A DNA stretch of 64,000 nucleotides from Haloarcula halobia (GTDB lineage Archaea; Halobacteriota; Halobacteria; Halobacteriales; Haloarculaceae): assembly GCF_029338255.1 (NCBI RefSeq), contig NZ_CP119787.1:2480001-2544000 (forward strand). The letters are read 5' to 3'. Below the pieces are notes generated by a model, which saw nothing but the letters and a program-made list of their open reading frames with translations, made no database searches and was not told where the DNA came from. Shown here piece by piece: positions 31,694 to 41,217 of this stretch (position 1 is the first letter of the stretch; every line of letters begins with the position of its first letter). Made by a program: the position numbers and the translations under genes.

Positions 31694-32471
31694 GGTTCTC
31701 GAACACCGAGCGGTCGTGGCCCAGCAGCACGTCGGCCCCCGTCTCGCGCTCGAGGTCGCGGCACCGCTCGAGGCTGTCCTTCCACGCGCCGTTGTTCCAC
31801 AGCAGACTCGTGGCCATGGGCTGGCCGGCGTAGTTCGCCTCGACGTAGGCCTCGTCGCCGACAACGAGCAGTGGCCGGTCGGGCCGATGAACGAGCGCCC
31901 CCAGCAGCCCAGGTGTGTGACCCGGCAGGTTGAGCAACTCGACGCCCTCGGTCAGGTGGTACCGGTCGCCGTGGACCACCTGCCAGTTCAGGTCGTGGTC
32001 GAAGTCGCTGGCGAGGTAGGCGATCGAACCCTCGTCGGTCTTCGCGCTGTAGTACGCGAAGGGCAGTTCCTCGCGGTGGACGTAGATCGGCACGTCCGTC
32101 CCCGCAAAGTTGTAGAGGCCGCCGGCGTGGTCCAGGTGGAGGTGGCTCATCACGACGGCGTCGATGCCCTCGATCGAGTAGCCCGCGGCCCCCAGATCGT
32201 CCGAGAGGTGGTGGTCGGCGGCGTCGACGTGAGCGAACGCCTCGTACAGCGGGGCGGGCCAGTACCCGTCGCCGGCCTCGGGATGCGAACCGGTGTCCCA
32301 GAGGATGGTCATCTCGGGCGTCTCGATGACGAGGTTCCAGACGACGAACTCGGCGTACTCGTGGTCGGGCGAGCGGTTCGAGGCGGTGGCGACGGCCTGC
32401 CCGTCGACCACGAAGTTCATGTCGGCAGTGACAGTCCCGCGGTCGACGAACGAGACCGAGATATCGTCCAT
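31686..32471 (-). CDS. metallo-beta-lactamase fold hydrolase, AHL-lactonase-like
   Basis: The 261-aa protein has the di-zinc motif HLHLDHAGG (His110, His112, Asp114, His115), a later His in LPGHTPG and Asp in GDEAY, with a final GHDRSVF. The arrangement, the insertion between strand 1 and the motif, and the length match the N-acyl homoserine lactonase family of MBL hydrolases. Whether lactones are the natural substrate in a haloarchaeon is unknown. Confidence 0.85.
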   Translation of the reverse strand: MDDISVSFVDRGTVTADMNFVVDGQAVATASNRSPDHEYAEFVVWNLVIETPEMTILWDTGSHPEAGDGYWPAPLYEAFAHVDAADHHLSDDLGAAGYSIEGIDAVVMSHLHLDHAGGLYNFAGTDVPIYVHREELPFAYYSAKTDEGSIAYLASDFDHDLNWQVVHGDRYHLTEGVELLNLPGHTPGLLGALVHRPDRPLLVVGDEAYVEANYAGQPMATSLLWNNGAWKDSLERCRDLERETGADVLLGHDRSVFENLT

Positions 32472-32549
32472 ACCCCAGATACGTGTCAGCGCCGGATAAG
32501 GAGTGGCCCAAACAGGTAGGGAGTGACAGTGCGACGCAATGACCCGGCG

Positions 32550-33704
32550 TTACTGCGGGGCCTGCCGGTAGATGAGGTTGCGCTGGATGTCGTTTGCCCC
32601 TTCGTAGATGACCGGGATGCGGACGTCACGGTAGACCCGCGAGATGCGGTTCTCGGTCAGCACCGAGCGGCCGCCGTGGAGCTGCATCCCCTTCTCGGCG
32701 CAGTCCGTCGCCGCCTCGGTGGCGCGGGTCTTCGCCAGTGCGGCCCAGTACCCGGCGTTGTCCTGGTTCGCCACGCGGTCGGCGGCGTGCCAGGTGAGCG
32801 TCCGAGCCGACTGGAGTTCGAGCTGCATGTCGGCGAGCTTGTGCTGGACGGCCTGGAACTCGTCGACGGTGCGGCCGAAGGCCTCCCGGTCGTGGACGAA
32901 CTCCCAGGCCTCCTCGATGGCGGCCGTCGCCAGACCCAGGCCGTGGCCGCCGACGATGACCCGGCCGTGGTTGAAGAACTCCGCGAGCATGTAGAATCCG
33001 GCGCCCTCGACGCCGACGAGGTGGTCCTCGGGGACCCGGCAGTCGTCGAAGACGATGTGGGCCTGCTTGGAGGCGCGAAAGCCCATCTTCTCGGGGATGT
33101 GCTCGGCGTCGTACCCGTCGGTGTCGGTGGGCACGATGAACATCGAGTAGTTGCCATAGCGGTTGTTCGGGTCGTCGCCCGTCTTGGCGTAGACGGTCAC
33201 CCAGTCGGCCTCGACGCCGTTGCCGATCCAGTACTTCTCCCCGTTTATCACCCACTCGTCGCCGTCCTTCTCTGCGGTCGTCGACATCCCCGCCAGGTCG
33301 CTGCCGGTCTCGGGTTCGGAGACGGCCAGGCCGGTGATCTGTTCGTTCTCGGCGACCGGCCGAAGGAACTCCTCTTTCTGGGACTCGTCGCCGTGGTCCT
33401 CGACGATCTCGGCCCCGAAACTCGCCAGCTGGAGCGTGAGCGCGATACCGGCGTCGGCCCGGTAGAACTCCTCGGCGATGGCGAGTATCTGGTGGAGGTC
33501 GTAGCCCTTCCCGCCCCACTCCTCGCCGATGTCCTGGGCGACCAGGCCGGCGTCCATCCCCGCTTCGAGGATGTCGACGGGGTACTCGCCGGACGCGTAG
33601 TAGTCGGCGGCGTTGGGCGCGATGTGTTCGTCGGCGAACTCCCGTGCGGCCTGCTTGACCTCGTGGGCGTGCTCGGGGACCAGCTCGTCTGAGAGTAACT
33701 CCAT
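32550..33704 (-). CDS. acd: acyl-CoA dehydrogenase
   Basis: This FAD enzyme introduces the alpha-beta double bond in acyl-CoA. The 384-aa product covers the three-domain fold: helical N-terminal part (ELVPEHAHEVKQAAREFADE), beta domain with GLAVSEPETGSDLAGMST, and C-terminal helices ending VIYEGANDIQRNLIYRQA, with the catalytic Glu near residue 368. The ATG at 33704 is chosen because upstream sequence is basic and overlaps the divergent promoter. Substrate chain length is not deducible. There is no adjacent beta-oxidation gene. Confidence 0.95.
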   Translation of the reverse strand: MELLSDELVPEHAHEVKQAAREFADEHIAPNAADYYASGEYPVDILEAGMDAGLVAQDIGEEWGGKGYDLHQILAIAEEFYRADAGIALTLQLASFGAEIVEDHGDESQKEEFLRPVAENEQITGLAVSEPETGSDLAGMSTTAEKDGDEWVINGEKYWIGNGVEADWVTVYAKTGDDPNNRYGNYSMFIVPTDTDGYDAEHIPEKMGFRASKQAHIVFDDCRVPEDHLVGVEGAGFYMLAEFFNHGRVIVGGHGLGLATAAIEEAWEFVHDREAFGRTVDEFQAVQHKLADMQLELQSARTLTWHAADRVANQDNAGYWAALAKTRATEAATDCAEKGMQLHGGRSVLTENRISRVYRDVRIPVIYEGANDIQRNLIYRQAPQ

Positions 33705-33829
33705 GGCCGACCCATGGACCGTGCCACCATATACCTCGTGAAACTTCCGAAAACGTCGCCGGAGTTGTTTCCGCGAAATCGCCGATAATCGGCCGGTAAT
33801 CTTTTGGCAGTCAATAGCAAGCGAGTGGT

Positions 33830-34603
33830 ATGGATCGACGCGACTACCTGGCCGCGGGTGCGGGTGTCGGTGTGGCGGCGCTCGGTGGCTGTTCGTTCCT
33901 CGCGGCCGCGGAGACGCCCCCGCCCGCGGTACCACGGCAACGACTCGACGAGGGCGAGTGGGTCCAGACCGGCGAGACGTCAGGGACGGTGCTCGAACGC
34001 AGTTACGGCCCGGTGACGCTCGAGGCCGTCTCGCACGCCCTGCGGTACGTCGACCAGGGCCTGCAGACGCAGGTAGCCGACCGGACGCTGGGACAGATAG
34101 CGACGGCGCTGGCGGTCTTTTTCGCCTCGCGGGTCGACTTCAGCCCCGACCTGGACAACCTCCCGGGCGGCGTCGGCCAGGAAGAGATCGTCGACCAAGT
34201 CCGGGCCAGCAGTCGCGAACAGTTCGAACAGCAGCTGCGCGACCAGGGACTGACCGACATCGAGAAACGCGGCGAAGGGACGCTCGATATCGATACCGGC
34301 GAGACCGCGGAGACAGTCGAGATGACCGCCATCTACCCCTTCGAGGGCATCGAGTTCCCGGTGACCGAGGACGAACGCGTCACCATCCCGGCGGCGGACA
34401 TCGAGGTGTCGGCGCTGCTGGCCGTCTGGCACCACGGGGACTTCGTCCTCATCTCCGGTGGCGCTTTCCCCGCACAGAACTTCGCGACGACCGTCGAGGA
34501 CGACCTGAGCGAGGGCATCACGGTCTCCGTCGACGTCGATCTCGGCCTGACGCCGGCGGCCTACGGTGAGGAGATCCGCGGCCTCGTCGCCGGCGTCGAG
34601 TGA
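33830..34603 (+). CDS. Tat-exported lipoprotein, DUF6517-like
   Basis: The 257-aa protein begins MDRRDYLAAGAGVGVAALGGCS, with an Arg-Arg Tat motif at 3-4 and a lipobox ending at Cys21. Lipid anchoring outside the membrane is expected. The body is mostly alpha/beta without catalytic motifs (VTLEAVSHALRYVDQGLQTQ, SRVDFSPDLDNLPGG, VSALLAVWHHGDFVLISGG). It may be a distant cousin of the lipoprotein at 5690, judging by the similar closing beta region, but this is uncertain. It is divergent from the acyl-CoA dehydrogenase gene. Confidence 0.7.
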   Translation: MDRRDYLAAGAGVGVAALGGCSFLAAAETPPPAVPRQRLDEGEWVQTGETSGTVLERSYGPVTLEAVSHALRYVDQGLQTQVADRTLGQIATALAVFFASRVDFSPDLDNLPGGVGQEEIVDQVRASSREQFEQQLRDQGLTDIEKRGEGTLDIDTGETAETVEMTAIYPFEGIEFPVTEDERVTIPAADIEVSALLAVWHHGDFVLISGGAFPAQNFATTVEDDLSEGITVSVDVDLGLTPAAYGEEIRGLVAGVE

Positions 34604-34758
34604 GACACTGCACGTCGACATCCCGGTCCTGGCCGTCGGTGGACCGACGGTCGCCGGGCGCCCCCGACCCGGCGACTCGCACTGGTACACTCCCCGAGTA
34701 TCGATCGGCCCGGCTATCTCGCTGCTCTCGAGCGGTCGACTCGACCAGGAATCCGCCC

Positions 34759-35361
34759 TCAGACGTCGATTTGCTGCATGAGGTCGACCAGTTCCTCGAG
34801 TTCGGGGAAGGTGTAGACGGTCACGTTGATGTCGGAGTCGAGCGCCTGGACGCGCGAGTCGAACATCAGCGCCATCTCGCCGTCTCGGTCGCCCACGAGC
34901 TGGTCGACCATCCCGCTACCCGGCCCGAACGTGAAGTTCGGCGTGGAGATGTCGATGGTCGTGTCCAGGACGTTGGCCCACCCGTCGATGAACCCGGAGG
35001 TCATGATGTTCCCGATCTCCTGGATGGCCGACCGCTCCATGTCGGTGAAACCGGTCGCGCTGGGGTCGGTCTCGCCCATGTCGCCGATCATCCCAGCCGC
35101 GAGGTCCTTCGCGCTCCGGGCGCTGAACAGAAAGAGGATGTAGCCGTGGGGCTTTTCGACCATCTCGATGCTGATGCCGATCTGTTTCTCGTCGCCGATG
35201 TGGGTCTTGATGTCCGGGATGTCGATGAAGTTGATCTTGGTAATCTCCATCTTCGTCTCCATCCCCGTCATCTGGCTGAGGTGGCTGGCGACCGTGTTGC
35301 CCCCCTCCTTGGCCATCTGGTTGAACAGTCCGAGCTTCCGGATATCTATCTTCAGACTCAT
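34759..35361 (-). CDS. cheC: CheC-type phosphatase of the chemotaxis system
   Basis: CheC dephosphorylates CheY-P and binds CheD. The 200-aa protein carries the catalytic signature in its second half: SAIQEIGN, with Ser111, Glu115 and Asn118, then exactly 22 residues to Pro141 (DISTPNF). The first half has EGGNTVASHLSQM, a degraded copy without the closing Pro, so only one active site is likely. It is encoded alone, away from any che cluster here. ATG at 35361 is preferred over a TTG two codons upstream. Confidence 0.9.
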   Translation of the reverse strand: MSLKIDIRKLGLFNQMAKEGGNTVASHLSQMTGMETKMEITKINFIDIPDIKTHIGDEKQIGISIEMVEKPHGYILFLFSARSAKDLAAGMIGDMGETDPSATGFTDMERSAIQEIGNIMTSGFIDGWANVLDTTIDISTPNFTFGPGSGMVDQLVGDRDGEMALMFDSRVQALDSDINVTVYTFPELEELVDLMQQIDV

Positions 35362-35440
35362 GAGCAAAGGGGTCTTGGCGGAGATTCTGTCCGCTCGTAC
35401 ATAAGCGGTGCACCCACATTTTCGCAGGCGAGAATCGGAC

Positions 35441-36109
35441 TCACGCGACTCTGACGCTCACCGCGACCCCCTCGCCCAGCGGGAGGAGTCCGGTCTCGAA
35501 GTCCGGGTCGGACCTGACCGTCTCGAGGTAGTCCGCGATGCCCCTGCTCATCGCGTTCGCGTCGACGGACTCGCCCGCGAGCAGGGCCCGCACGTCCGTG
35601 AAGTCCAGCGGCCCGGCCTCGATGGCGTTGTCCGCCGCGACGACGCCCCCGACGGGCACCTTCTCGCGAACCGCCGCGAAGGCCTCGGCGTAGCGGTCCT
35701 TCTCGTTGTCGACGAGCACCACGTCGAACGGGCCCGCGTAGTCCTCGACGGTGTCGATGGCGTCGCCGTGTTCGAAGCGCGCCCGGTCGGCGTAGCCGCC
35801 GCGCTCGAGGAACTCGCGGGCCTCGTCGAGTTCGTCGGCGTCGACCTCGGTCAGCACGACCTGGCCGTCCTCGGGGAGTGCCGGGGCCATCCAGTACGCC
35901 GAGTAGCCGAAGCCGGAGCCGAACTCGAAGACCCGCTCGGCGTCGACCATGCGGGCAAGCATCCGGAGCCACCCGCCCACGGCCGGGCCGACCGTCGGGA
36001 ACCCCTCGCGGTCGGCCTTCGCGTCCATCTCCGCGATGACCTCGTCGGGCTCGGGGGCGAGCGTCCGGGCGAACTGTTCGGTGACGTCGAGCAGCGGAGT
36101 CTCGTCCAT
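35441..36109 (-). CDS. SAM-dependent O-methyltransferase (CCoAOMT family)
   Basis: The 222-aa class I methyltransferase has the SAM motif FEFGSGFGYSAYWMA near residues 62-76, the acidic strand end VVLTEVDADELDEA, and the FDVVLVDNEKDRYAEAF region that supplies the catalytic metal-binding Asp. An N-terminal helix (PLLDVTEQFARTLAPEPDEV) forms the cap. Members of this family methylate catechol-like hydroxyls with Mg2+. The substrate in archaea is unknown. Confidence 0.88.
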   Translation of the reverse strand: MDETPLLDVTEQFARTLAPEPDEVIAEMDAKADREGFPTVGPAVGGWLRMLARMVDAERVFEFGSGFGYSAYWMAPALPEDGQVVLTEVDADELDEAREFLERGGYADRARFEHGDAIDTVEDYAGPFDVVLVDNEKDRYAEAFAAVREKVPVGGVVAADNAIEAGPLDFTDVRALLAGESVDANAMSRGIADYLETVRSDPDFETGLLPLGEGVAVSVRVA

Positions 36110-36170
36110 ACCGGTCGTGTGTCCGGCCCGGTGGTAAATCTCTCCCCACGAGCAGGCCTCCGACAGGTAC

Positions 36171-36983
36171 TCAGTCCCCGTCCCGGGCGCTGGCGACCAG
36201 GGACTCGACCCGCTCGCGAGCGACCGGGTTCGTCGTCACGCCGTCGCGTTTCAGCGCCGTCCCGACGACGACGCCGTCGGCGGTTTCGAGCAGGTCGCCG
36301 ACCGTCTCTGCCGTGACACCGCTGCCGACGAACACCGGGACGGACGGGTCGACCTCGTCGCGGGCCGCGACGACGGCATCGAGGACGCCCTCGTCGGTCG
36401 TTGCACCGGTCCCAGCCCCCGAGACGACCAGGCCGTCTGCCAGGCCCCGATCGATGGCGTCCGCCACCTGCTGGTCGAGCGGGCGGTCGGCCAGCGGCGC
36501 GGAGTGTTTCACCGCGACGTCTGTGAGTATCGCCACGTCGGCGTCGATGCGCTCGCGCAGACGGAGCGTCTCGTGGGCCCGTCCCTCGACGACGCCCTGG
36601 TCGGTGAGACGGGCGCCGGTATGGACGTTGACCCGGACGAACGAGCCACCGGTCGCGGCGGCCACCGAGAGCGCCGCCGCCGCGTCGTTCCGGAGGACGT
36701 TGACCCCGACCGGGACGTCGACGGCGTCGCGGACGGCACCCGTGACGGCGGTCACGTCGGCGACGACGTGGGCCGGCACCTCGTCGGGGTAGAAGGGCGC
36801 GTCGCCGAAGTTCTCGACGACGAGCGCGTCGACGCCGCCCGCCTCGAGCGCCCTCGCGTCCGCGACGGCCCGCTCGTGGATCTCGGCGCGGGAGGCCTCG
36901 TGTGCCGGTGCGCCGGGGAGCGCCGGCAGGTGGACCATGCCGACCACGGGCCGTTCGGCACCGAAGACCGCCGCTCGGTTCAT
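36171..36983 (-). CDS. BtpA/SgcQ family TIM-barrel protein
   Basis: The 270-aa protein opens VGMVHLPALPGAPAHEASRA and includes GVDALVVENFGDAPFYPDEV and GVNVLRNDAAAALSVAAAT. It also has an ending PVFVGSGVTAETVGDLLETADGVVVGTALKRDG, the full BtpA signature with a phosphate-binding barrel end. In cyanobacteria BtpA stabilises photosystem I; in other organisms the role is unknown, possibly a sugar-phosphate or nucleotide enzyme. Monocistronic. Confidence 0.9.
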   Translation of the reverse strand: MNRAAVFGAERPVVGMVHLPALPGAPAHEASRAEIHERAVADARALEAGGVDALVVENFGDAPFYPDEVPAHVVADVTAVTGAVRDAVDVPVGVNVLRNDAAAALSVAAATGGSFVRVNVHTGARLTDQGVVEGRAHETLRLRERIDADVAILTDVAVKHSAPLADRPLDQQVADAIDRGLADGLVVSGAGTGATTDEGVLDAVVAARDEVDPSVPVFVGSGVTAETVGDLLETADGVVVGTALKRDGVTTNPVARERVESLVASARDGD

Positions 36984-37034
36984 ACCGCTCGCTTCGGCGG
37001 CGGGGCTGAAAAAGGCAGTCGCCCGACTCCGGCG

Positions 37035-37625
37035 CTACGCGTCCCAGTAGTCCGGTTCGTTCCCGGGCTTCCACTTGATGGAACAGCCGCGAGACGGGCG
37101 TTCCGTGGCGGTCACGTCCTCGCCCGCGAGCACCGTCTCGACGTGGGCCGCCATCTCGCGCTCGGTCGGGTCGTCGTCGGGGTTCGGGGCGTCGTCGAGT
37201 CGGCCGTGGTAGGCCAGTTCGAAGGTCCCGTCGACGTTCCGGAAGAGGAACGGGTCGGGCGTACAGCGGGCGCCGTAGGCCGCCGCGACGGACTGGTCCA
37301 CGTCGAAGAGGTAGGCGTCGTACTGCACGGTACCGTCTGCGACGACCGCCTGCATCCGCTCGAAGGAGTCGTCGGGGTACTGCTCGGGGTCGTTCGGGTT
37401 GATACCGACGACGGCGAGGTCGTCGAACTGCTCGGCGAGGCGGTTCAGTTCGGGCATCTTCGCCTTCGCGTACGGACAGTGGTTGCAGGTGAACACGACC
37501 AGCAGGGCGTCGTGGTCCTCGAGGTCCGAAAGCGAGTGGGTGGCGCCGTCGGTACCGGGCAGTTCGAACGCCGGCGCGGGGTCACCGTGTTCGAGTACGT
37601 CGGATTCCGAGTCTAGCGAGACCAT
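37035..37625 (-). CDS. thioredoxin-family / AhpC-TSA-like protein
   Basis: The 196-aa protein has the peroxiredoxin-type opening DPAPAFELPGTDGATHSLSDL and the redox motif FTCNHCPYAK with Cys47 and Cys50. A cis-Pro region CTPDPFLFRNVDG follows, then a C-terminal extension with Cys near GCSIKWKPGNEPDYWDA. This CNHCPY subgroup is usually annotated as thioredoxin family protein and is probably a thiol-disulfide oxidoreductase. No signal peptide is seen, so it is cytosolic. Confidence 0.9.
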   Translation of the reverse strand: MVSLDSESDVLEHGDPAPAFELPGTDGATHSLSDLEDHDALLVVFTCNHCPYAKAKMPELNRLAEQFDDLAVVGINPNDPEQYPDDSFERMQAVVADGTVQYDAYLFDVDQSVAAAYGARCTPDPFLFRNVDGTFELAYHGRLDDAPNPDDDPTEREMAAHVETVLAGEDVTATERPSRGCSIKWKPGNEPDYWDA

Positions 37626-37676
37626 ACCCTCACTTGGGCGAGTGTGGACAAAAACGTCCTGTCGGCGGTGCCCCGG

Positions 37677-38915
37677 TCACTCGGGGACTGGTCGCCCGGC
37701 GGAGGCGTCGCCCGCGACGGCGAGTACGACCGCCGTCAGTGCGATGGCCAGCACGCCGATGCCCGCGACCGCCAGGAAGGCCGCCTCGACGCCGGCCCGT
37801 TCGACGACGACCGCGAGCACCGGCGGCGCGACCGCCGCCCCGCCGGAGATACCGACCGTGAGGAGGCCGAAGTTCTTCCCGGCCGAATCGGCCGACGAGA
37901 GCGCGTCGGCCAGCGACGCACGGGCCGGTCGACTCGCGTCGACAGTGGCGCTCAGGACGAGCACCAGCGCGAGGGCACCGAGCGTCGGGAGCACGCCGAG
38001 TCCGAGCGCCCCCGCGACGGCGACCAGCGCCGCGTACCCCGCCACGAGCACCACCGCGGGCGAGAACCGGTCGGTGAGCCACCCGCCACCGAAGATGAGG
38101 ACGGCCCCCGTGACGAGCATCGCCGACACCGCGAAGTTGGCCGTCGGGTCGGGGACCCGGTAGACGGTCGCGAGCAGGCCGGCGGTGAACTGCTTGATGC
38201 CCCACCCGGCCATCGACGTCACGAACCACAGGACGGTGAGTGCGACGATGGGGGGCGAGGAGAGCACCGTCCGGAGTTCGGCGCGCGCTCGCTGGGGGAG
38301 TGAGGCCGCCGTCGGCGCCGTCGCAGTCGGGGCGGTGACGTCGTCGTCGACGTACCGGTCCAGCGTGACAATCGCCACCACGCCGTAGAGCCCCCCGAGC
38401 ACCGCGATGGAGCCGACGGCCAGTCGCCAGTCCAGGCCCAGCGTCGCGAACAGCGCGACGACGGCGGGCGGCGCCGCGAACCCGACGGCGCCGGTGAACC
38501 CGTGGACGCTGTAGGCCCGGCCACGCGTCGCCGGCCCCGTCGCCGCCCCGATGAGCGGGTAGTGGGCCGGGTGGTGGCCGGCGATGCCGACGCCCGTGAC
38601 GGCGCTGGCCACCAGGAGCCAGGCGTAGGACTGGGCGGTCGCCGTCAGCAGCGCCCCCAGCGCGCCGAACGAAAGCGAGAGTGCGAGGACCGGCGTCCGC
38701 CCGCGCGAGTCGGAGACCGACCCGAGCGGGAGCTGGAGTGCCGTGACGACGACGCCGACGACGCCGAGCGCGACGCCAAGCTGGGCGTCTGTCACTCCGA
38801 GCTCGCTCCGGAGCGGGCCGAAGATCGGCGGCAGGAGCATGAAGTACGCGTGGTTCGCGACGTGGGACCCGCCGACGAGCGCCACGACCAGACGGGACTG
38901 GGAGTCGGTGACCAC
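37677..38915 (-). CDS. major facilitator superfamily transporter
   Basis: The 412-aa protein has twelve hydrophobic helices, a GTG start, and the MFS A-motif-like loop GSVSDSRGRTPVLAL between helices 2 and 3. A second half motif is GGWLTDRFSPAVVLV. A long charged cytosolic loop follows helix 6 (DRYVDDDVTAPTATAPTAAS). The substrate is not predictable. It is followed by a wHTH regulator gene divergent at 39323, which might control it. Confidence 0.88.
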   Translation of the reverse strand: MVTDSQSRLVVALVGGSHVANHAYFMLLPPIFGPLRSELGVTDAQLGVALGVVGVVVTALQLPLGSVSDSRGRTPVLALSLSFGALGALLTATAQSYAWLLVASAVTGVGIAGHHPAHYPLIGAATGPATRGRAYSVHGFTGAVGFAAPPAVVALFATLGLDWRLAVGSIAVLGGLYGVVAIVTLDRYVDDDVTAPTATAPTAASLPQRARAELRTVLSSPPIVALTVLWFVTSMAGWGIKQFTAGLLATVYRVPDPTANFAVSAMLVTGAVLIFGGGWLTDRFSPAVVLVAGYAALVAVAGALGLGVLPTLGALALVLVLSATVDASRPARASLADALSSADSAGKNFGLLTVGISGGAAVAPPVLAVVVERAGVEAAFLAVAGIGVLAIALTAVVLAVAGDASAGRPVPE

Positions 38916-38981
38916 CGTTGGCGGTGCCTCGTGGCGACGGTAAAAGAGCGTCCTGATTGCGCGCTCGCCGCGGCGATCGGG

Positions 38982-39323
38982 TTACGACGTCGACTCCGTG
39001 GCGCCGAGGCGGTCGGTGACGGCCTCGTCGAACGCGGCGGCCGCGGCGTAGACCTCGCTGTCCCGGTCGACGGTGTATGTCGTCTCCTCGCCATCGGCCT
39101 CCTCCTTCGAGAGAAAGCCCATCTCGACGAGGTGCTCCAGCGTCCCGTCCAGGTACAGGGTCTTCATCGCGACGCCGGCGGACTCGCTCAGTTCGGTCCG
39201 CGTGTACTCGGTGTCGGCGTCGAGACGGAGTATGGCGTCGATGACCGCCGGTGCGTCGTCGTGTTCGGCGACGTGGCCCCACCCCGTGTCGGGGTCCTGT
39301 GCCTGCCCAACTTCGTCGTGCAT
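38982..39323 (-). CDS. small wHTH protein upstream of the MFS gene
   Basis: From ATG at 39323 the protein has 113 aa. The core reads APAVIDAILRLDADTEYTR, then TELSESAGVAMKTLYLDGTL with a wing segment VEMGFLSKEEADGEETTYTV, a compact winged-helix fold, and a helical tail. It lies 66 nt upstream of the MFS gene on the same strand and may be co-transcribed. The longer upstream start is low-complexity Arg/Pro shadow and is rejected. Confidence 0.8.
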   Translation of the reverse strand: MHDEVGQAQDPDTGWGHVAEHDDAPAVIDAILRLDADTEYTRTELSESAGVAMKTLYLDGTLEHLVEMGFLSKEEADGEETTYTVDRDSEVYAAAAAFDEAVTDRLGATESTS

Positions 39324-39472
39324 TACGTTCACCCAGGTCGGGCCTCTCAATAAAGTCCGGGGCTTCTCTGTGAGGGGACGGGTCGGCCCGGCACGCGACG
39401 GGCGGGAGGAAGCAGTACCGCGGGAGGGGCGAGGGAGCAAGGTTTTTGTCCGCGACCCTCCGCCTCCTCTGT

Positions 39473-39967
39473 ATGAGCAGTCGACGAGAGATCCTGGACC
39501 TGCTTCGGGAGAACGCCCGCTACACCACCGAGGACATCGCCCGCCAGACCGACTTCTCCGTCGAGGAGGTAGCGGCCGCAATCGAGGACTTCGAGGAGGC
39601 AGGCATCGTCCGCGGGTACCAGGCCGTCGTCGACTGGGGCGCCGTCGAGACCGAGGACGAGCGGGTCCGGGCGACCGTCGAGCTGAACGTCGCGCTGGAC
39701 CGCGAGACCAACTACGGGGACATCGCCGAGCGCATCGCCAAGTTCCCGGAGGTCACCTCGCTGCGACTCGTCAGCGGCGACTACGACTTCGACCTCGAGG
39801 TCGAGGGCGACTCGATGCGCGAGGTGTCCCACTTCATCAGCGACAAGATCGCGCCCATCCCCGAGATCACCCAGACGGTCACCCACTACATCATGGAGTC
39901 CTACAAGGAACAGGGGATGGAGTTCGGCGACCGCGACGACGACGATAGACTATCGGTCTCACCATGA
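39473..39967 (+). CDS. lrpA1: Lrp/AsnC family regulator, LrpA1-like
   Basis: The 164-aa protein has a winged helix (REILDLLRENARYTTEDIARQ, VEEVAAAIEDFEEAGIVRGY) and an AsnC-type domain with SLRLVSGDYDFDLEVEGDS and ITQTVTHYIMESYKEQG. The stop overlaps the ATG of the aminotransferase by 4 nt (ATGA), the same gene pair as lrpA1-aspB3 in Halobacterium, where LrpA1 acts on aspB3. The name is inferred from that arrangement. Confidence 0.85.
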   Translation: MSSRREILDLLRENARYTTEDIARQTDFSVEEVAAAIEDFEEAGIVRGYQAVVDWGAVETEDERVRATVELNVALDRETNYGDIAERIAKFPEVTSLRLVSGDYDFDLEVEGDSMREVSHFISDKIAPIPEITQTVTHYIMESYKEQGMEFGDRDDDDRLSVSP

Positions 39968-41109
39968 CCTTCGAACCTGCCGACCGGGTCGAGAAGGTCC
40001 CGCCGTCGGGTATCCGCCGGTTCTTCGAGCTGGCCGAGGAGATGGACGACATCATCTCGCTGGGCGTCGGAGAACCGGACTTCACGGCGCCGTGGGCCGC
40101 CCGCGAGGCCGCCATCGCTTCACTCGAGCGGGGCCGGACCTCCTACACGGCCAACCGCGGCAAGCGGGAACTGCGCGAGCGCATCGCCAGGTTCGAGGCC
40201 GACAAGCACGAGCTGCCCTACGACCCCGACGAGGAGATACTCGTCACCGCGGGCGCCAGCGAGGGCATCGACCTCGCCTTCCGCGCGCTGTCGAACCCCG
40301 GCGACGCCATCGCCGTCGTCCAGCCCTCGTACGTCTCGTACGTGCCGGACGCGACCTTCGCCGGCGCGGAGGTCGTCGACGTGCCCACGCGGGCCGAAGA
40401 CGAGTTCAAACTCACGCGGGACGTCCTCGAGTCGTCGGGCGCCGCCGAGGCGGACGTGCTGGTCTACTGCTACCCGAACAACCCGACGGGCGCGACGATG
40501 ACCGGTGACGAACTCGCCGAGGTGGCGGCGTTCTGCCAGGAGCACGATCTCGTGGTGTTCGCCGACGAGATATACGCCGACCTGACCTACGAGCACGACC
40601 ACACCTCAATCGCGACGCTGCCGGGGATGCGCGAGCGGACCATCGTCTTCAACGGGTTCTCGAAGGCCTTCGCGATGACCGGGTTCCGCCTCGGGTACGC
40701 GATGGGGCCGCCCGAAGCCATCGAGGCGATGAACCGCATCCACCAGTACACGATGCTCTCGGCGCCGACGACGGCCCAGTACGCCGCCATCGAGGCCCTG
40801 GACAGCTGCTGGGGGGAGGTCCAGGAGATGACCTCGCAGTACGACCGTCGTCGCAAGTACGTCCTCTCGCGCTTCGAGGAGATGGGCATCGACTGTTTCG
40901 AGGCCGCCGGCGCGTTCTACGCGTTCCCGAAGTGCCCGTGGGACGACGCCGAGGAGTTCGCCGAGGCCCTCTTGCAGGAGGAGGGCGTCGCCGTCGTGCC
41001 GGGCACTGCCTTCGGTGAGGGCGGGTCCGGCCACCTGCGCGTCTCGTACGCCACCGGCCTGCCCGACCTCAAAGAGGCGATGTCGCGCATGGAATCGTTC
41101 CTCGAGTGA
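39964..41109 (+). CDS. aspB3: PLP-dependent class I aminotransferase (AspB3-like)
   Basis: The 381-aa protein is a fold-type I aminotransferase. GVGEPDFTAPWAAREAA sits at the N-terminus; YPNNPTGATM binds PLP; the Schiff-base lysine is Lys234 in NGFSKAFAMTGFRLGY. It is translationally coupled to the upstream Lrp regulator. It transfers amino groups, probably between aspartate or aromatic amino acids and 2-oxoglutarate. Substrate specificity is not fixed by sequence. Confidence 0.93.
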   Translation: MTFEPADRVEKVPPSGIRRFFELAEEMDDIISLGVGEPDFTAPWAAREAAIASLERGRTSYTANRGKRELRERIARFEADKHELPYDPDEEILVTAGASEGIDLAFRALSNPGDAIAVVQPSYVSYVPDATFAGAEVVDVPTRAEDEFKLTRDVLESSGAAEADVLVYCYPNNPTGATMTGDELAEVAAFCQEHDLVVFADEIYADLTYEHDHTSIATLPGMRERTIVFNGFSKAFAMTGFRLGYAMGPPEAIEAMNRIHQYTMLSAPTTAQYAAIEALDSCWGEVQEMTSQYDRRRKYVLSRFEEMGIDCFEAAGAFYAFPKCPWDDAEEFAEALLQEEGVAVVPGTAFGEGGSGHLRVSYATGLPDLKEAMSRMESFLE

Positions 41110-41217
41110 GAGACGGTCCGGTGTGGCGACGTCCGAGTTATCAGATATTGTAACGGTCCCGTAAGTTTCAGTATGGGCCGGGGTAAAGCACAGTCAACCG
41201 TGCCGAATCGTGTCAAA